17,188 nt of DNA, taken from contig DATLYT010000042.1 of the NCBI GenBank assembly GCA_035574455.1, positions 1 through 17,188 on the forward strand. Reading direction: 5' to 3'. Of this stretch, positions 1 to 7,787 are shown piece after piece. Under the pieces are notes generated by a model. The model searched no databases. It was given only the letters and a program-made list of their open reading frames with translations, and was not told the origin of the DNA. Each line of letters opens with the position of its first letter. The first letter of the stretch is position 1. Both the position numbers and the translations under genes were made by a program. Origin of the DNA: DATLYT01 sp035574455. Its GTDB lineage: Bacteria; Bacteroidota; Ignavibacteria; UBA10030.

Positions 1-546
1 TCACTCAGGGCATCGGTTACCTCTGAACTGGTGTTTCAGGATTGCTTCATCCCGGAAAAGAACCTGCTGCCGAAGTCCGGTGGATTAAAGTCCCCATTGA
101 TGTGCCTGACGCAAGCGCGCTACGGTATCGCCTGGGGAGCGGTTGGCTCGGCGATGGCGTGCTACGAAACGGCACTGAACTACGCCAAAACGCGTATACA
201 GTTCGGCAAGCCGATTGCGGCTTTCCAGATGACGCAGGAAAAGCTCGTCCACATGCTCAACGAGATCACCAAGGCGCAATTGCTCTGTCTTCAGCTCGGG
301 CGACTCAAGGATCAGGGGAAGGCGAAGTTCACTCAGGTCTCCCTGGCCAAGCGCAATAATGTGTACCATGCTCTTGAAATTGCCCGGATGGCGCGAGAGA
401 TTCTTGGCGCGAACGGCATTCTCGACGAGTATCCGGTTATGCGGCATTCGGCGAACCTCGAATCGGTGAAAACGTACGAGGGAACGCACGAGATGCACAC
501 GTTGATTATTGGTGAAGATATAACGGGAATTCCAGCGTTTGAGTAA
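1..546 (+). CDS. gcdH: Glutaryl-CoA dehydrogenase, 3' part (5' end outside window)
   Basis: This is the C-terminal part, about 181 residues, of an FAD-dependent acyl-CoA dehydrogenase that is open from the first base of the window. It begins SLRAS, carries ARYGIAWG, then FGKPIAAFQ, QLGRLKDQ and KRNN, and ends near TYEGTHEMH and ITGIPAF. From memory this matches glutaryl-CoA dehydrogenase closely and other acyl-CoA dehydrogenases less well. The family oxidises glutaryl-CoA to crotonyl-CoA with loss of CO2 in lysine and tryptophan breakdown, passing electrons to ETF. The catalytic base is the Glu of TYEG (codon 478-480). The Tyr before it is the residue reported in decarboxylating enzymes, whereas non-decarboxylating anaerobic forms differ there, so I infer the decarboxylating type. 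The N-terminal substrate-binding residues are off the window. The stop lies 8 nt before guaB. Confidence 0.93.
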   Translation, partial: SLRASVTSELVFQDCFIPEKNLLPKSGGLKSPLMCLTQARYGIAWGAVGSAMACYETALNYAKTRIQFGKPIAAFQMTQEKLVHMLNEITKAQLLCLQLGRLKDQGKAKFTQVSLAKRNNVYHALEIARMAREILGANGILDEYPVMRHSANLESVKTYEGTHEMHTLIIGEDITGIPAFE

Positions 547-554
547 GGTTACCT

Positions 555-2015
555 ATGCCCTTCAAAAAAATACTCGGTGAAGCGATCACGTTCGATGACG
601 TTCTGTTGGTTCCCGCAAAGTCATCGGTGTTACCGCGGGAAACCGATGTGCGCACCAAGCTTTCCCGTCACATCGAACTGAACATCCCCCTCATCAGTGC
701 GGCGATGGATACCGTGACGGAATCGGAAATGGCGATTGCCCTCGCGCGCGAAGGCGGCATCGGTATTCTCCATAAGAATATGTCGATCGAGCGGCAGGCG
801 GAGGAGGTGGATAAGGTCAAACGTTCCGAGAGCGGGATGATTCAGGACCCGATTACCCTTTCGCCGGAAAAAACTGTTCGAGAAGCGTTGGCGATGATGA
901 AGAAGTACAGTATCTCCGGAATCCCCATCGTACAGCAGGACAAGCTCGTCGGCATCCTCACGAACCGCGATCTGCGCTTCGAGCCGAACCTCGACCTGCA
1001 GGTGTCGCAAGTGATGACCAACAGCAGCCTGATTACGGCGCCGGTGGGGACGACGCTGGAAGAAGCCGAGGTCATTCTTCAAAAGAATCGCATCGAGAAA
1101 CTTCCCATCGTCGATAAGAACGGCAAGTTGCGTGGTCTGATTACGTTCAAGGACATCCAGAAGAAAAAACGGCATCCCAACGCCTGCAAAGACAGGCATG
1201 GACGGCTGCGCGTTGGTGCTGCGGTCGGTGTAACGGAGGACACGCTCGACCGCGTGGCCGCACTGGTTGCGGCAGGGGTTGACGTCATTGTGGTGGATAC
1301 GGCACACGGACATTCCCAGGGCGTGCTGAAGATGATCAAGCGCGTGCGGGCGAAGTTCGATGTCGAATTGATTGGCGGCAACGTTGGCACGGCGGAAGGG
1401 GCGAAAGATTTAATTCGAACCGGCGTTGATGCGATCAAAGTCGGTATCGGTCCCGGCTCCATCTGTACGACGCGGGTGGTCACGGGTGTTGGCGTCCCGC
1501 AGATTACGGCAGTCATGGAGTGCGCGAAGGTAGCGCAAAAGTCGAACATCCCCGTCATCGCGGACGGCGGTATCAAACAGACAGGTGACATCGCGAAAGC
1601 CATTGCCGCGGGTGCCGACTCGGTGATGATCGGAAGTCTCTTTGCCGGTTTGGAAGAAAGTCCCGGCGAAAAAGTCCTCTACGAAGGCCGCAGCTACAAA
1701 ATCTATCGCGGGATGGGCTCGCTCGATGCGATGCGGCGTGGAAGCGGCGACCGGTATTTTCAGGATGTGGAAGATGATATTCAGAAGCTCGTGCCGGAAG
1801 GCATCGAGGGGCGCGTACCGTACAAAGGCAATCTGGGCGATACCGTGTACCAGATGGTCGGCGGCTTGCGGGCGGCAATGGGCTACTGTGGCTGTCGGAC
1901 AATCGCCGAACTCAAAAAGAAAGCACAATTTGTCCGCATGACGGATGCTGGCCTGCGGGAAAGTCATCCGCACGACATCACCATCACCAAGGAAGCGCCC
2001 AACTATCATCTCTAA
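555..2015 (+). CDS. guaB: IMP dehydrogenase
   Basis: This 486-residue protein is the normal length for the enzyme that oxidises IMP to XMP with NAD+, the first committed step of GMP synthesis in the cytoplasm. The N-terminal part has the family opening TFDDVLLVP. Two CBS domains occupy roughly residues 94-205 and are the usual site of purine nucleotide regulation. The catalytic loop GSICTTRVVTG places the nucleophilic Cys at about residue 304. The mobile flap is present as EGIEGRVPYKG, and the C-terminus carries the conserved SHPHDI and ITKEAPNY. The start is ATG with AAGG at 545-548, 6 nt upstream. It follows the glutaryl-CoA dehydrogenase by 8 nt and abuts the peptidase gene with no gap. 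Nothing essential is missing. Confidence 0.98.
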   Translation: MPFKKILGEAITFDDVLLVPAKSSVLPRETDVRTKLSRHIELNIPLISAAMDTVTESEMAIALAREGGIGILHKNMSIERQAEEVDKVKRSESGMIQDPITLSPEKTVREALAMMKKYSISGIPIVQQDKLVGILTNRDLRFEPNLDLQVSQVMTNSSLITAPVGTTLEEAEVILQKNRIEKLPIVDKNGKLRGLITFKDIQKKKRHPNACKDRHGRLRVGAAVGVTEDTLDRVAALVAAGVDVIVVDTAHGHSQGVLKMIKRVRAKFDVELIGGNVGTAEGAKDLIRTGVDAIKVGIGPGSICTTRVVTGVGVPQITAVMECAKVAQKSNIPVIADGGIKQTGDIAKAIAAGADSVMIGSLFAGLEESPGEKVLYEGRSYKIYRGMGSLDAMRRGSGDRYFQDVEDDIQKLVPEGIEGRVPYKGNLGDTVYQMVGGLRAAMGYCGCRTIAELKKKAQFVRMTDAGLRESHPHDITITKEAPNYHL

Positions 2016-3116
2016 GTGCTCGCCGTGACCACCTCATCCCGCAGCACTGTCTCTGCCCGCCTCCGTGCTCTCCGTGCAGAACTGATTCGTTCTCGTCTTG
2101 ACGCTCTCATCGTGACGCATCTCCCCCACGTTCGGTATCTCAGCGGTTTTTCAGGTTCGAGCGGTATCTGTATCATCACCAAAACAGGTCAAAGCTTTCT
2201 GTCCGATGGCCGTTATCGAGTTCAGGCAAAGGAAGAGGTGCAGGGATTCCGCATTATCATTACGCAGGCGAAATTGTATGATGCCGCTGCCGAACGAGCT
2301 CTCTTGCCAAAAAAAGGAAAGGTCGGATTTGCCGCCCAGCATCTTACGGTTGCCGAATTCCGCCATCTGAAAAAGCTTTTTCCCCAGGCACGATTCGTTT
2401 CTGCCGATGGTATAGTTGATCGATTAACGGCGGTCAAACACCACGATGAAATCAGTCTCATCAAACAGGCAGTCAAGATCACGGATGAGGTCTTCAGCAA
2501 GATTCTCAACATCATCAACCCGGGCGTAACCGAGCTTGATGTCGCGGCAGAAATCGGCTATCTTCATCGCACACTGGGCGCGGAAGCGGATGCGTTTGAG
2601 CCGATTGTTGCCAGCGGGACGCGAGGAGCCTTACCACATGCACGAGCTTCGCAGAAGAAGATTCGGAGAGGTGAACTTGTCACGATCGACATGGGTTGCC
2701 GGTTCCGGGGTTACCACAGCGACCTCACTCGAACGGTTGCAATGGGAAAGCCGGGTTCCCGCGCTCGAAAGTTGTACCAGGTCGTCCAGGACGCGCAGCG
2801 CCTTGCTCTTGATGCTGCGGGAAGCGGCCTGAGCTGCCGTGCGCTGGACGCCGTCGCTCGAACGTACATCAAAAAGAAGGGCTTCGGCAAGTATTTCACT
2901 CACTCGTTAGGACACGGGCTTGGTCTTGAGGTGCATGAGTTGCCGCGGCTCTCGAAGCTAAGTTCAGATCGACTCTCTGTGGGAAATGTTGTGACCATCG
3001 AGCCGGGGATTTACATTCCGGGCTTCGGCGGTGTGCGGATTGAGGATGATGTCGTGATTCACGAGGGATATGCTGAGGTGTTAAACAAAGCTCCGAAAGA
3101 GTTGATTATTCTCTGA
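2016..3116 (+). CDS. M24-family Xaa-Pro aminopeptidase/dipeptidase
   Basis: This 366-residue cytosolic metallopeptidase has the two-domain layout of the M24B group: an N-terminal creatinase-like domain (about 1-140, with THLPHVRYLSGFSG) and a C-terminal pita-bread catalytic domain. All five metal ligands are visible: Asp225 (TIDMG), Asp236 (HSDLTRT), His300 (LGHGLGLEVHE), Glu329 (IEPGIY) and Glu343 (RIEDD). The family removes an N-terminal residue next to proline, or cleaves X-Pro dipeptides, with two Mn or Co ions. Sequence alone does not separate PepP-, PepQ- and YpdF-like activity, so no symbol is given. The GTG start directly follows the guaB stop codon with no clear Shine-Dalgarno site, which suggests translational coupling; another in-frame GTG lies at 2025. 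A hairpin-like repeat follows the stop. Confidence 0.93.
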   Translation: MLAVTTSSRSTVSARLRALRAELIRSRLDALIVTHLPHVRYLSGFSGSSGICIITKTGQSFLSDGRYRVQAKEEVQGFRIIITQAKLYDAAAERALLPKKGKVGFAAQHLTVAEFRHLKKLFPQARFVSADGIVDRLTAVKHHDEISLIKQAVKITDEVFSKILNIINPGVTELDVAAEIGYLHRTLGAEADAFEPIVASGTRGALPHARASQKKIRRGELVTIDMGCRFRGYHSDLTRTVAMGKPGSRARKLYQVVQDAQRLALDAAGSGLSCRALDAVARTYIKKKGFGKYFTHSLGHGLGLEVHELPRLSKLSSDRLSVGNVVTIEPGIYIPGFGGVRIEDDVVIHEGYAEVLNKAPKELIIL

Positions 3117-3120
3117 CGTC

Positions 3121-3148
3121 GCAGGCGAAGGTATCCATCTTCTCCTGC
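3121..3148 (+). terminator. Possible stem-loop after the M24 peptidase gene
   Basis: Left arm GCAGGCGAAG (3121-3130) pairs with CTTCTCCTGC (3139-3148) across an 8-nt loop, with one mismatch in ten pairs. It begins 4 bp after the peptidase stop codon. No run of T follows, so it is not a classical intrinsic terminator. It could be a weak or Rho-assisted terminator, an mRNA-stabilising hairpin, or chance. Confidence 0.35.
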
Positions 3149-3169
3149 CATCAGGCAATCAACACGATC

Positions 3170-4483
3170 ATGATCGCTCCACACCGTAACGTTCTCGTTA
3201 TTGCGTACTACTTTCCGCCGCTTGGCTTGAGTGGTGTACAACGGACGACGAAGTTCGTGAAATACCTACCGCACTTCGGCTGGAAGCCGGCGGTACTCAC
3301 GATCACGCCGACCGGATACTACGCCATCGATCCCACGCTGCTGCTCGACGTCGAAGAGGCAGAGATCATCCGCACCAGTTCGCTCGACGCGAATGCGCTG
3401 TTCCGGAAAAAGGGGGTCGTAACGATGCCATCCGAGCGTATTCGAAAAATGCTGCAATTCGTCGGCGATACGCTGTTCGTTCCGGATACGAAAATCGGGT
3501 GGAAGTCGCGCGCCGTCAGAGCGGCCGCCGAACGTTTCCAGCAGAAGAAGTTCGACCTGATCTTTGCCACAGCTCCGCCGCAGACTGATTTCCTCATCGG
3601 CCGCGATTTGAAGCGGAAGTTTGGAATTCCCCTCGTGCTCGATTACCGGGACGCGTGGTTGGATTATCCGTTCAAGTATTTCCCGACCCCCGTGCATCGG
3701 TACTTGAATTATCGATTAGAGAAACAGGTGGTCGCAACCGCCGACCGCATTGTTGTAACGCATCGGCGCGTAAAGGAGAGCATCCTCAAGCGGTATCACG
3801 CGCTCTCGTATAACGATGTTGTCATTATCCCACAGGGATACGACCCGGAAGATTTTCAGTTCAATCAGTCTGAACCGATGCCGCGTCACGACCGACTGCG
3901 GATAACCCATGCAGGAACTTTCTACGCCGGTCGCAATCCTGCGGCGCTCTTTTTTGCCGTCAAAAATCTTGTCCACGAATCGCCACAGTTGGAAAACAAG
4001 CTTGAAATCTGCCTCATCGGGACTGTCCGCAAGGAGGATCAACAGCTTGCTCATCAACTCGGATTGACCAACGTAGTGCGGTTCCTCGGCTATCTTGACC
4101 ATCGCGAGTGCACAAAATATCTCCTTGCTTCCGACGTTTTGTATTTCGTACTTGATAACGACTACCAATCGCCGGGCAAGCTGTATGAGTATTTCGGCGC
4201 GCGCAAGCCTATTCTTGCCTCGGTCGTTGAGGGATATATGAAAGAGTTAGTTCAGGATTCCGGAGCTGCCGTTTGCGTACCACTGCACGATGTTTCTGCT
4301 CACGAACGGGCATTACGCGACTTTATCCGACAGTACGAGCGAAAGAAATTGCAACAGGTCCCCGAGGCCTTTGCCAACCAGTTTAATCGGCGTGTACTCA
4401 CCGCTGAGTTAGTCAAACAATTCGAGTCGCTCATGGAAATCGATCATCATCCGATTGTCAAAGTCGAGGAGCGTGCTGGATGA
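3170..4483 (+). CDS. Glycosyltransferase, GT4-like (GT-B fold)
   Basis: This 437-residue protein resembles family-4 glycosyltransferases that add sugars from nucleotide-sugar donors to lipids or surface polysaccharides. The N-terminal Rossmann half starts NVLVIAYYFPP and LSGVQRTTKF, then ATAPPQTDF and LDYRDAW. The C-terminal donor half carries HAGTFYAGRNP, ICLIGT, VVRFLGYLDH and SPGKLYEYFGARKPI (about residues 333-348), the region that usually holds the donor-binding acidic residues. No signal peptide or membrane segment is evident. Donor and acceptor cannot be told from sequence. The ATG start lacks a clear Shine-Dalgarno site and lies inside a 12-bp palindrome (3165-3176). The stop overlaps the purD start (ATGA, 4480-4483), so the gene heads a tightly coupled group that also has a sugar epimerase. 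Confidence 0.88.
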   Translation: MIAPHRNVLVIAYYFPPLGLSGVQRTTKFVKYLPHFGWKPAVLTITPTGYYAIDPTLLLDVEEAEIIRTSSLDANALFRKKGVVTMPSERIRKMLQFVGDTLFVPDTKIGWKSRAVRAAAERFQQKKFDLIFATAPPQTDFLIGRDLKRKFGIPLVLDYRDAWLDYPFKYFPTPVHRYLNYRLEKQVVATADRIVVTHRRVKESILKRYHALSYNDVVIIPQGYDPEDFQFNQSEPMPRHDRLRITHAGTFYAGRNPAALFFAVKNLVHESPQLENKLEICLIGTVRKEDQQLAHQLGLTNVVRFLGYLDHRECTKYLLASDVLYFVLDNDYQSPGKLYEYFGARKPILASVVEGYMKELVQDSGAAVCVPLHDVSAHERALRDFIRQYERKKLQQVPEAFANQFNRRVLTAELVKQFESLMEIDHHPIVKVEERAG

Positions 4484-5775
4484 AGGTGCTGGTCATCGGT
4501 TCGGGCGGACGAGAGCACGCCATGGTCTGGAAGCTGAGGCAAAGTCCACGTGTCCGTGAACTGTACTGCGCTCCCGGCAATGCAGGCATCGAGCAGCAGG
4601 CAACCCTCGTGCCGATCAAAGCGAATGAGTATGAAAAACTCCTGGCGTTTGCGAAAGAGAAGCAGATCGATCTCACGGTTGTCGGGCCGGAACAGCCGCT
4701 GGTCGATGGTGTTGTCGATCTTTTTGAGCAGCAGGGGCTGAAGATTTTCGGTCCTCACAAAGCGGCGGCGATGTTGGAGGGCAGCAAAGTTTTCGCGAAA
4801 GATTTCATGCAGCGGCACGGTATTCCAACGGCGCGGTACGGGCGGTTTTCCGTGGACCGACGAGTAGAGGCAGAAACATTTCTTGCGGAGCTTTCCGTGC
4901 CCGTTGTGATCAAAGCAGATGGATTGGCGGCGGGGAAGGGAGTGGTAATTGCTGAGACCATGGATGATGCTCGCCGCGCGCTCGACGAGATGATGGTGAA
5001 GAAGCAGTTCGGTGCCGCTGGCGAACGAGTCGTGATTGAGGAGTTTCTGCGCGGTGAAGAAGCGTCGGTCTTCGCGATTACAGACGGCTTCAATGTTGTC
5101 ACGCTCGCACCGGCACAGGATCACAAACGCATTCTCGACGGCGACCGCGGCAAAAACACCGGTGGGATGGGCGCGTATGCCCCAGCGCCTATCGTTGGCG
5201 ACCTGCTCATGCAACAGATTAACCGAGAAATCATTCAGCCAACGCTCGACGGCATGCGGGCAGAAGGTTCGCCGTACCGCGGCTGTCTCTATTGTGGCCT
5301 GATGATCACCGACTCCGGTCCCAAAGTGCTCGAATACAACTGCCGCTTTGGCGATCCCGAAGCGCAGGTGGTGATTCCGCTGATCGAGAGCGACGTTGCT
5401 GAGCTGTTGCTCTCCGTCGCAGAAGGCCGGCTCGCTTCCTCGTCTCTCCGATTGCGCTCGGGTTTTGCGGTCTGCGTCGTCATGGCGTCCAAAGGATACC
5501 CTGACGAGTACGAGACAGGAAAGAGCATCACCGGCTTGGAGTCCCTGCAAGCCGAAGCGGACGTTGTGGTCTTCCATGCCGGTACGAAGAGGCAAGGAAA
5601 GGATATCGTCACATCCGGGGGGAGGGTACTAGGGGTAACCGCGTTCGGTCAAGACTTGGAAGTGACGATTCAACGCGTGTATGATGCTGTCAACAAAATT
5701 TCGTTCGAAGGCGCGTACGTTCGTCGCGACATCGGACAGAAGGCATTACAACGATTGCAGCGGAGTCTATCGTGA
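4480..5775 (+). CDS. purD: Phosphoribosylamine--glycine ligase (GAR synthetase)
   Basis: This 431-residue ATP-grasp enzyme joins phosphoribosylamine and glycine, with ATP hydrolysis, to form GAR, the second step of de novo purine synthesis. The N-terminal motif is GSGGREHA (residues 7-14), followed by APGNAG and VVGPEQPL. The ATP-grasp core shows IKADGLAAGKGV, the glycine-rich GGMGAYAPAP, and the metal-binding stretch EYNCRFGDPEAQ. The C-terminal GARS domain contains ASKGYP. Length is normal. The ATG overlaps the glycosyltransferase stop by 4 nt and the purD stop overlaps the epimerase GTG by 4 nt, so translation of all three is probably coupled. The placement between two sugar enzymes is unusual; guaB, 1.5 kb upstream, is the other purine gene in the window. 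Confidence 0.97.
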   Translation: MKVLVIGSGGREHAMVWKLRQSPRVRELYCAPGNAGIEQQATLVPIKANEYEKLLAFAKEKQIDLTVVGPEQPLVDGVVDLFEQQGLKIFGPHKAAAMLEGSKVFAKDFMQRHGIPTARYGRFSVDRRVEAETFLAELSVPVVIKADGLAAGKGVVIAETMDDARRALDEMMVKKQFGAAGERVVIEEFLRGEEASVFAITDGFNVVTLAPAQDHKRILDGDRGKNTGGMGAYAPAPIVGDLLMQQINREIIQPTLDGMRAEGSPYRGCLYCGLMITDSGPKVLEYNCRFGDPEAQVVIPLIESDVAELLLSVAEGRLASSSLRLRSGFAVCVVMASKGYPDEYETGKSITGLESLQAEADVVVFHAGTKRQGKDIVTSGGRVLGVTAFGQDLEVTIQRVYDAVNKISFEGAYVRRDIGQKALQRLQRSLS

Positions 5776-6704
5776 AAATTCTTGTCACAGGCGGAGCGGG
5801 CTTCATCGGCTCGCACGTTGTCGATGCGTATCTCATGGCGGGCCATCAGGTTGTGGTCATCGACGACCTCTCCAGCGGCACGCGGGAAAATCTCAATCCG
5901 AAAGCGAAGTTCTACCAAGTCGATATTCGCAGCGACCAGATTGAGGGGATCTTCCAGCGCGAGAAGTTCGATGTCGTGAACCACCATGCCGCGCAGATGG
6001 ATGTGCGCCGTTCGGTTGCCGACCCGAAGTATGACGCGTCGGTCAACATCATGGGCACGCTCAACCTTCTCGAGTCGTCCCGAAGGAACGCCGTGAAGCA
6101 GGTAATCTTTGCTTCAACCGGTGGAGCCATCTATGGCGAGCAAGAGCAATTTCCGGCTGATGAGGAACATCCCCAACAACCTCTTTCTCCTTATGGTGTC
6201 GCCAAGCTCGCCGTAGAAAAATATCTCTTCGTCTATCAGGCAGTACACGGTTTGCGCTTTGTCTCTCTGCGCTACGCGAATGTCTACGGCCCACGCCAAA
6301 ATCCCTTTGGGGAAGCGGGCGTTGTAGCCATTTTTGCCCACAAGATGCTCAAAGGGGAGCAACCGATCATCAACGGCGACGGCAAGCAAACGAGAGATTA
6401 TGTGTATATTGCCGATGTGGTGCGAGCGAACCTTCTCGCGTTGGAGTGCCCCCGCTCGGAAATCTACAACGTCGGTACCGGTGTTGAAACGGATGTCAAT
6501 CAACTCTTCAAAAAATTGAGGAAGTATCTCAAACCGGATTGCAAAGAGGAACACGGTCCCCCCAAGAGCGGCGAACAACAGCGGAGCGTCATCAGCTATG
6601 CGAAGATCAAAAAAGAGTTGGGTTGGATGCCGGAGACGAAGTTGGAAGAAGGGTTGTACCTGACTGCTGAGTATTTCAAACAAAAGCAGGTCGTCGTTTC
6701 GTGA
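5772..6704 (+). CDS. NAD-dependent sugar-nucleotide epimerase/dehydratase (UDP-glucose 4-epimerase-like)
   Basis: This 310-residue protein belongs to the extended short-chain dehydrogenase family. The N-terminal NAD site is VTGGAGFIGSH (residues 5-15), and IDDLSSGTREN is the acidic loop that selects NAD over NADP. The catalytic pair is Tyr141 and Lys145 (YGVAK), with the upstream Ser/Thr in ASTGGAIYG. RYANVYGPRQNP and GDGKQTRDYVYIADV are typical of GalE-like epimerases. It probably interconverts UDP-hexoses for glycan synthesis, perhaps supplying the neighbouring glycosyltransferase (inference). A UDP-glucuronate epimerase or similar activity is equally possible, so no symbol is given. The GTG start overlaps the purD stop (GTGA, 5772-5775) and the stop overlaps the meaB start. 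Length is normal for bacterial members. Confidence 0.9.
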   Translation: MKILVTGGAGFIGSHVVDAYLMAGHQVVVIDDLSSGTRENLNPKAKFYQVDIRSDQIEGIFQREKFDVVNHHAAQMDVRRSVADPKYDASVNIMGTLNLLESSRRNAVKQVIFASTGGAIYGEQEQFPADEEHPQQPLSPYGVAKLAVEKYLFVYQAVHGLRFVSLRYANVYGPRQNPFGEAGVVAIFAHKMLKGEQPIINGDGKQTRDYVYIADVVRANLLALECPRSEIYNVGTGVETDVNQLFKKLRKYLKPDCKEEHGPPKSGEQQRSVISYAKIKKELGWMPETKLEEGLYLTAEYFKQKQVVVS

Positions 6705-7678
6705 TGCCGACCGCTCAACATACCACAAACTCGTTGCTCAAGGGCGACCGCCGTGCTCTCGCTCGTGCTATCTCTCATGTTGAAAACGAGACGTCCGAGT
6801 CGGCGGCAATTCTGCAACGGATCTACCCGCACACCGGAAAGGCGTATCGCGTGGGCATTACGGGACCGCCCGGTGCCGGCAAGAGTACGCTGACGAATAA
6901 ACTTGCCCAATATTATCGGAAGCAAGGGTTGAAGGTCGGCATCATTGCTGTTGATCCGACGAGTCCATTCACGGGTGGGGCGTTGTTGGGTGATCGCGTG
7001 CGGATGACCGATGTCGAGCTGGACGAGGGCGTTTTCATCCGCAGCATGGCGTCGCGAGGCAGTTTGGGTGGGCTGAGTCGACGCGCGAAAGAGGCGGCGG
7101 ATATTCTCGACGCGGCAGGATTCGACCGCGTCTTGATGGAGACCGTCGGCGTGGGGCAATCGGAATTGGACATTGCCAGTGCAACAGACACGACGGTCGT
7201 TGTGCTGGTGCCGGAATCTGGAGACGGCATTCAGGCCATGAAGGCAGGGTTGATGGAGATTGCCGATTTTTTCGTGATGAATAAAGCCGACCGTCCCGGT
7301 GCCGAGCAGGCGGTGATGTCGATCAAGATGATTTTAGGATTTAAACCGCAACGTGGTGAGCACGGGTGGCAACCGGATGTGGTGAAGACGATCGCGCACG
7401 AGGGGGAAGGCATCGAAACGGTTGCAACACTCATTGAGAACCATAAAAGGTTCTTGGAGTCGAGCGGTGAACTGGAACGCAAGAGAAAGGCTCGCTTGCG
7501 CAACAGAATCCGAGAGCTGATCGATGCGCAGCTGCAGGTAGATTTCTGGAACGCCGAACGGACGGAAGAGTTGGAACGAGTGATTGAAACGGTATTGAAT
7601 CACCAATTGACCCCATACGATGTAGCGTCACGACTCCTTTCGCAATTCAAAGGCTCGATGGAGAAAGAGGTTTCTTAA
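6704..7678 (+). CDS. meaB: MeaB/ArgK-type G3E GTPase, methylmalonyl-CoA mutase chaperone
   Basis: This 324-residue P-loop GTPase has the family layout. An N-terminal helical cap (LLKGDRRALARAIS) is followed by Walker A GPPGAGKST (Lys60), then VDPTSPFTGGALLGDR, ETVGVGQSE and the guanine-specificity motif NKAD. A C-terminal helical dimerisation arm follows. MeaB gates cofactor loading and protects B12-dependent methylmalonyl-CoA mutase in the cytoplasm, linking propionyl-CoA breakdown to succinyl-CoA. No mutase gene is in the window, so the partner must be elsewhere; the homologous chaperones of isobutyryl-CoA or ethylmalonyl-CoA mutases are alternatives. The ATG at 6704 shares one base with the epimerase stop. 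A GTG at 6701 would add one residue and cannot be excluded. An inverted repeat starts 9 bp after the stop. Confidence 0.94.
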   Translation: MPTAQHTTNSLLKGDRRALARAISHVENETSESAAILQRIYPHTGKAYRVGITGPPGAGKSTLTNKLAQYYRKQGLKVGIIAVDPTSPFTGGALLGDRVRMTDVELDEGVFIRSMASRGSLGGLSRRAKEAADILDAAGFDRVLMETVGVGQSELDIASATDTTVVVLVPESGDGIQAMKAGLMEIADFFVMNKADRPGAEQAVMSIKMILGFKPQRGEHGWQPDVVKTIAHEGEGIETVATLIENHKRFLESSGELERKRKARLRNRIRELIDAQLQVDFWNAERTEELERVIETVLNHQLTPYDVASRLLSQFKGSMEKEVS

Positions 7679-7687
7679 ATCGGTATC

Positions 7688-7719
7688 TTCACCACGAAAG
7701 ATACATTGTTCGTGGTGAA
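7688..7719. repeat. Perfect 11-bp inverted repeat between meaB and the acyl-CoA dehydrogenase gene
   Basis: TTCACCACGAA (7688-7698) is followed after 10 bp by its exact reverse complement TTCGTGGTGAA (7709-7719). The RNA would form an 11-bp stem with a 10-nt loop. No T-run follows (next bases TCTGTTGC), which argues against a strong intrinsic terminator. It lies in the longest gap of the window, 68 bp before the acyl-CoA dehydrogenase ATG. It could be a terminator or mRNA-end hairpin for the meaB unit, an operator for the downstream gene, or one copy of a dispersed intergenic palindrome. Confidence 0.75.
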
Positions 7720-7787
7720 TCTGTTGCTCAACGAACTCATCAACGTCAGAACAATTGACGAAGGATGCATGTAAAGCAGAGGTATCT

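Noticed and set aside
4447..5595. 382-codon open frame on the - strand opposite purD
   Set aside because: purD has all family motifs in its own frame. The antisense product resembles nothing known and looks like a codon-bias shadow.
7744..7760. Short inverted repeat CGTCA-N7-TGACG and a TTGACG -35-like hexamer at 7755
   Set aside because: The stem is only 5 bp, and there is no -10-like element at the right distance; the symmetry is likely by chance.
7755..7787. Extended TTG start for the acyl-CoA dehydrogenase
   Set aside because: The extra 11 residues are unlike the family N-terminus, and a good AGAGG site precedes the ATG at 7788 instead.
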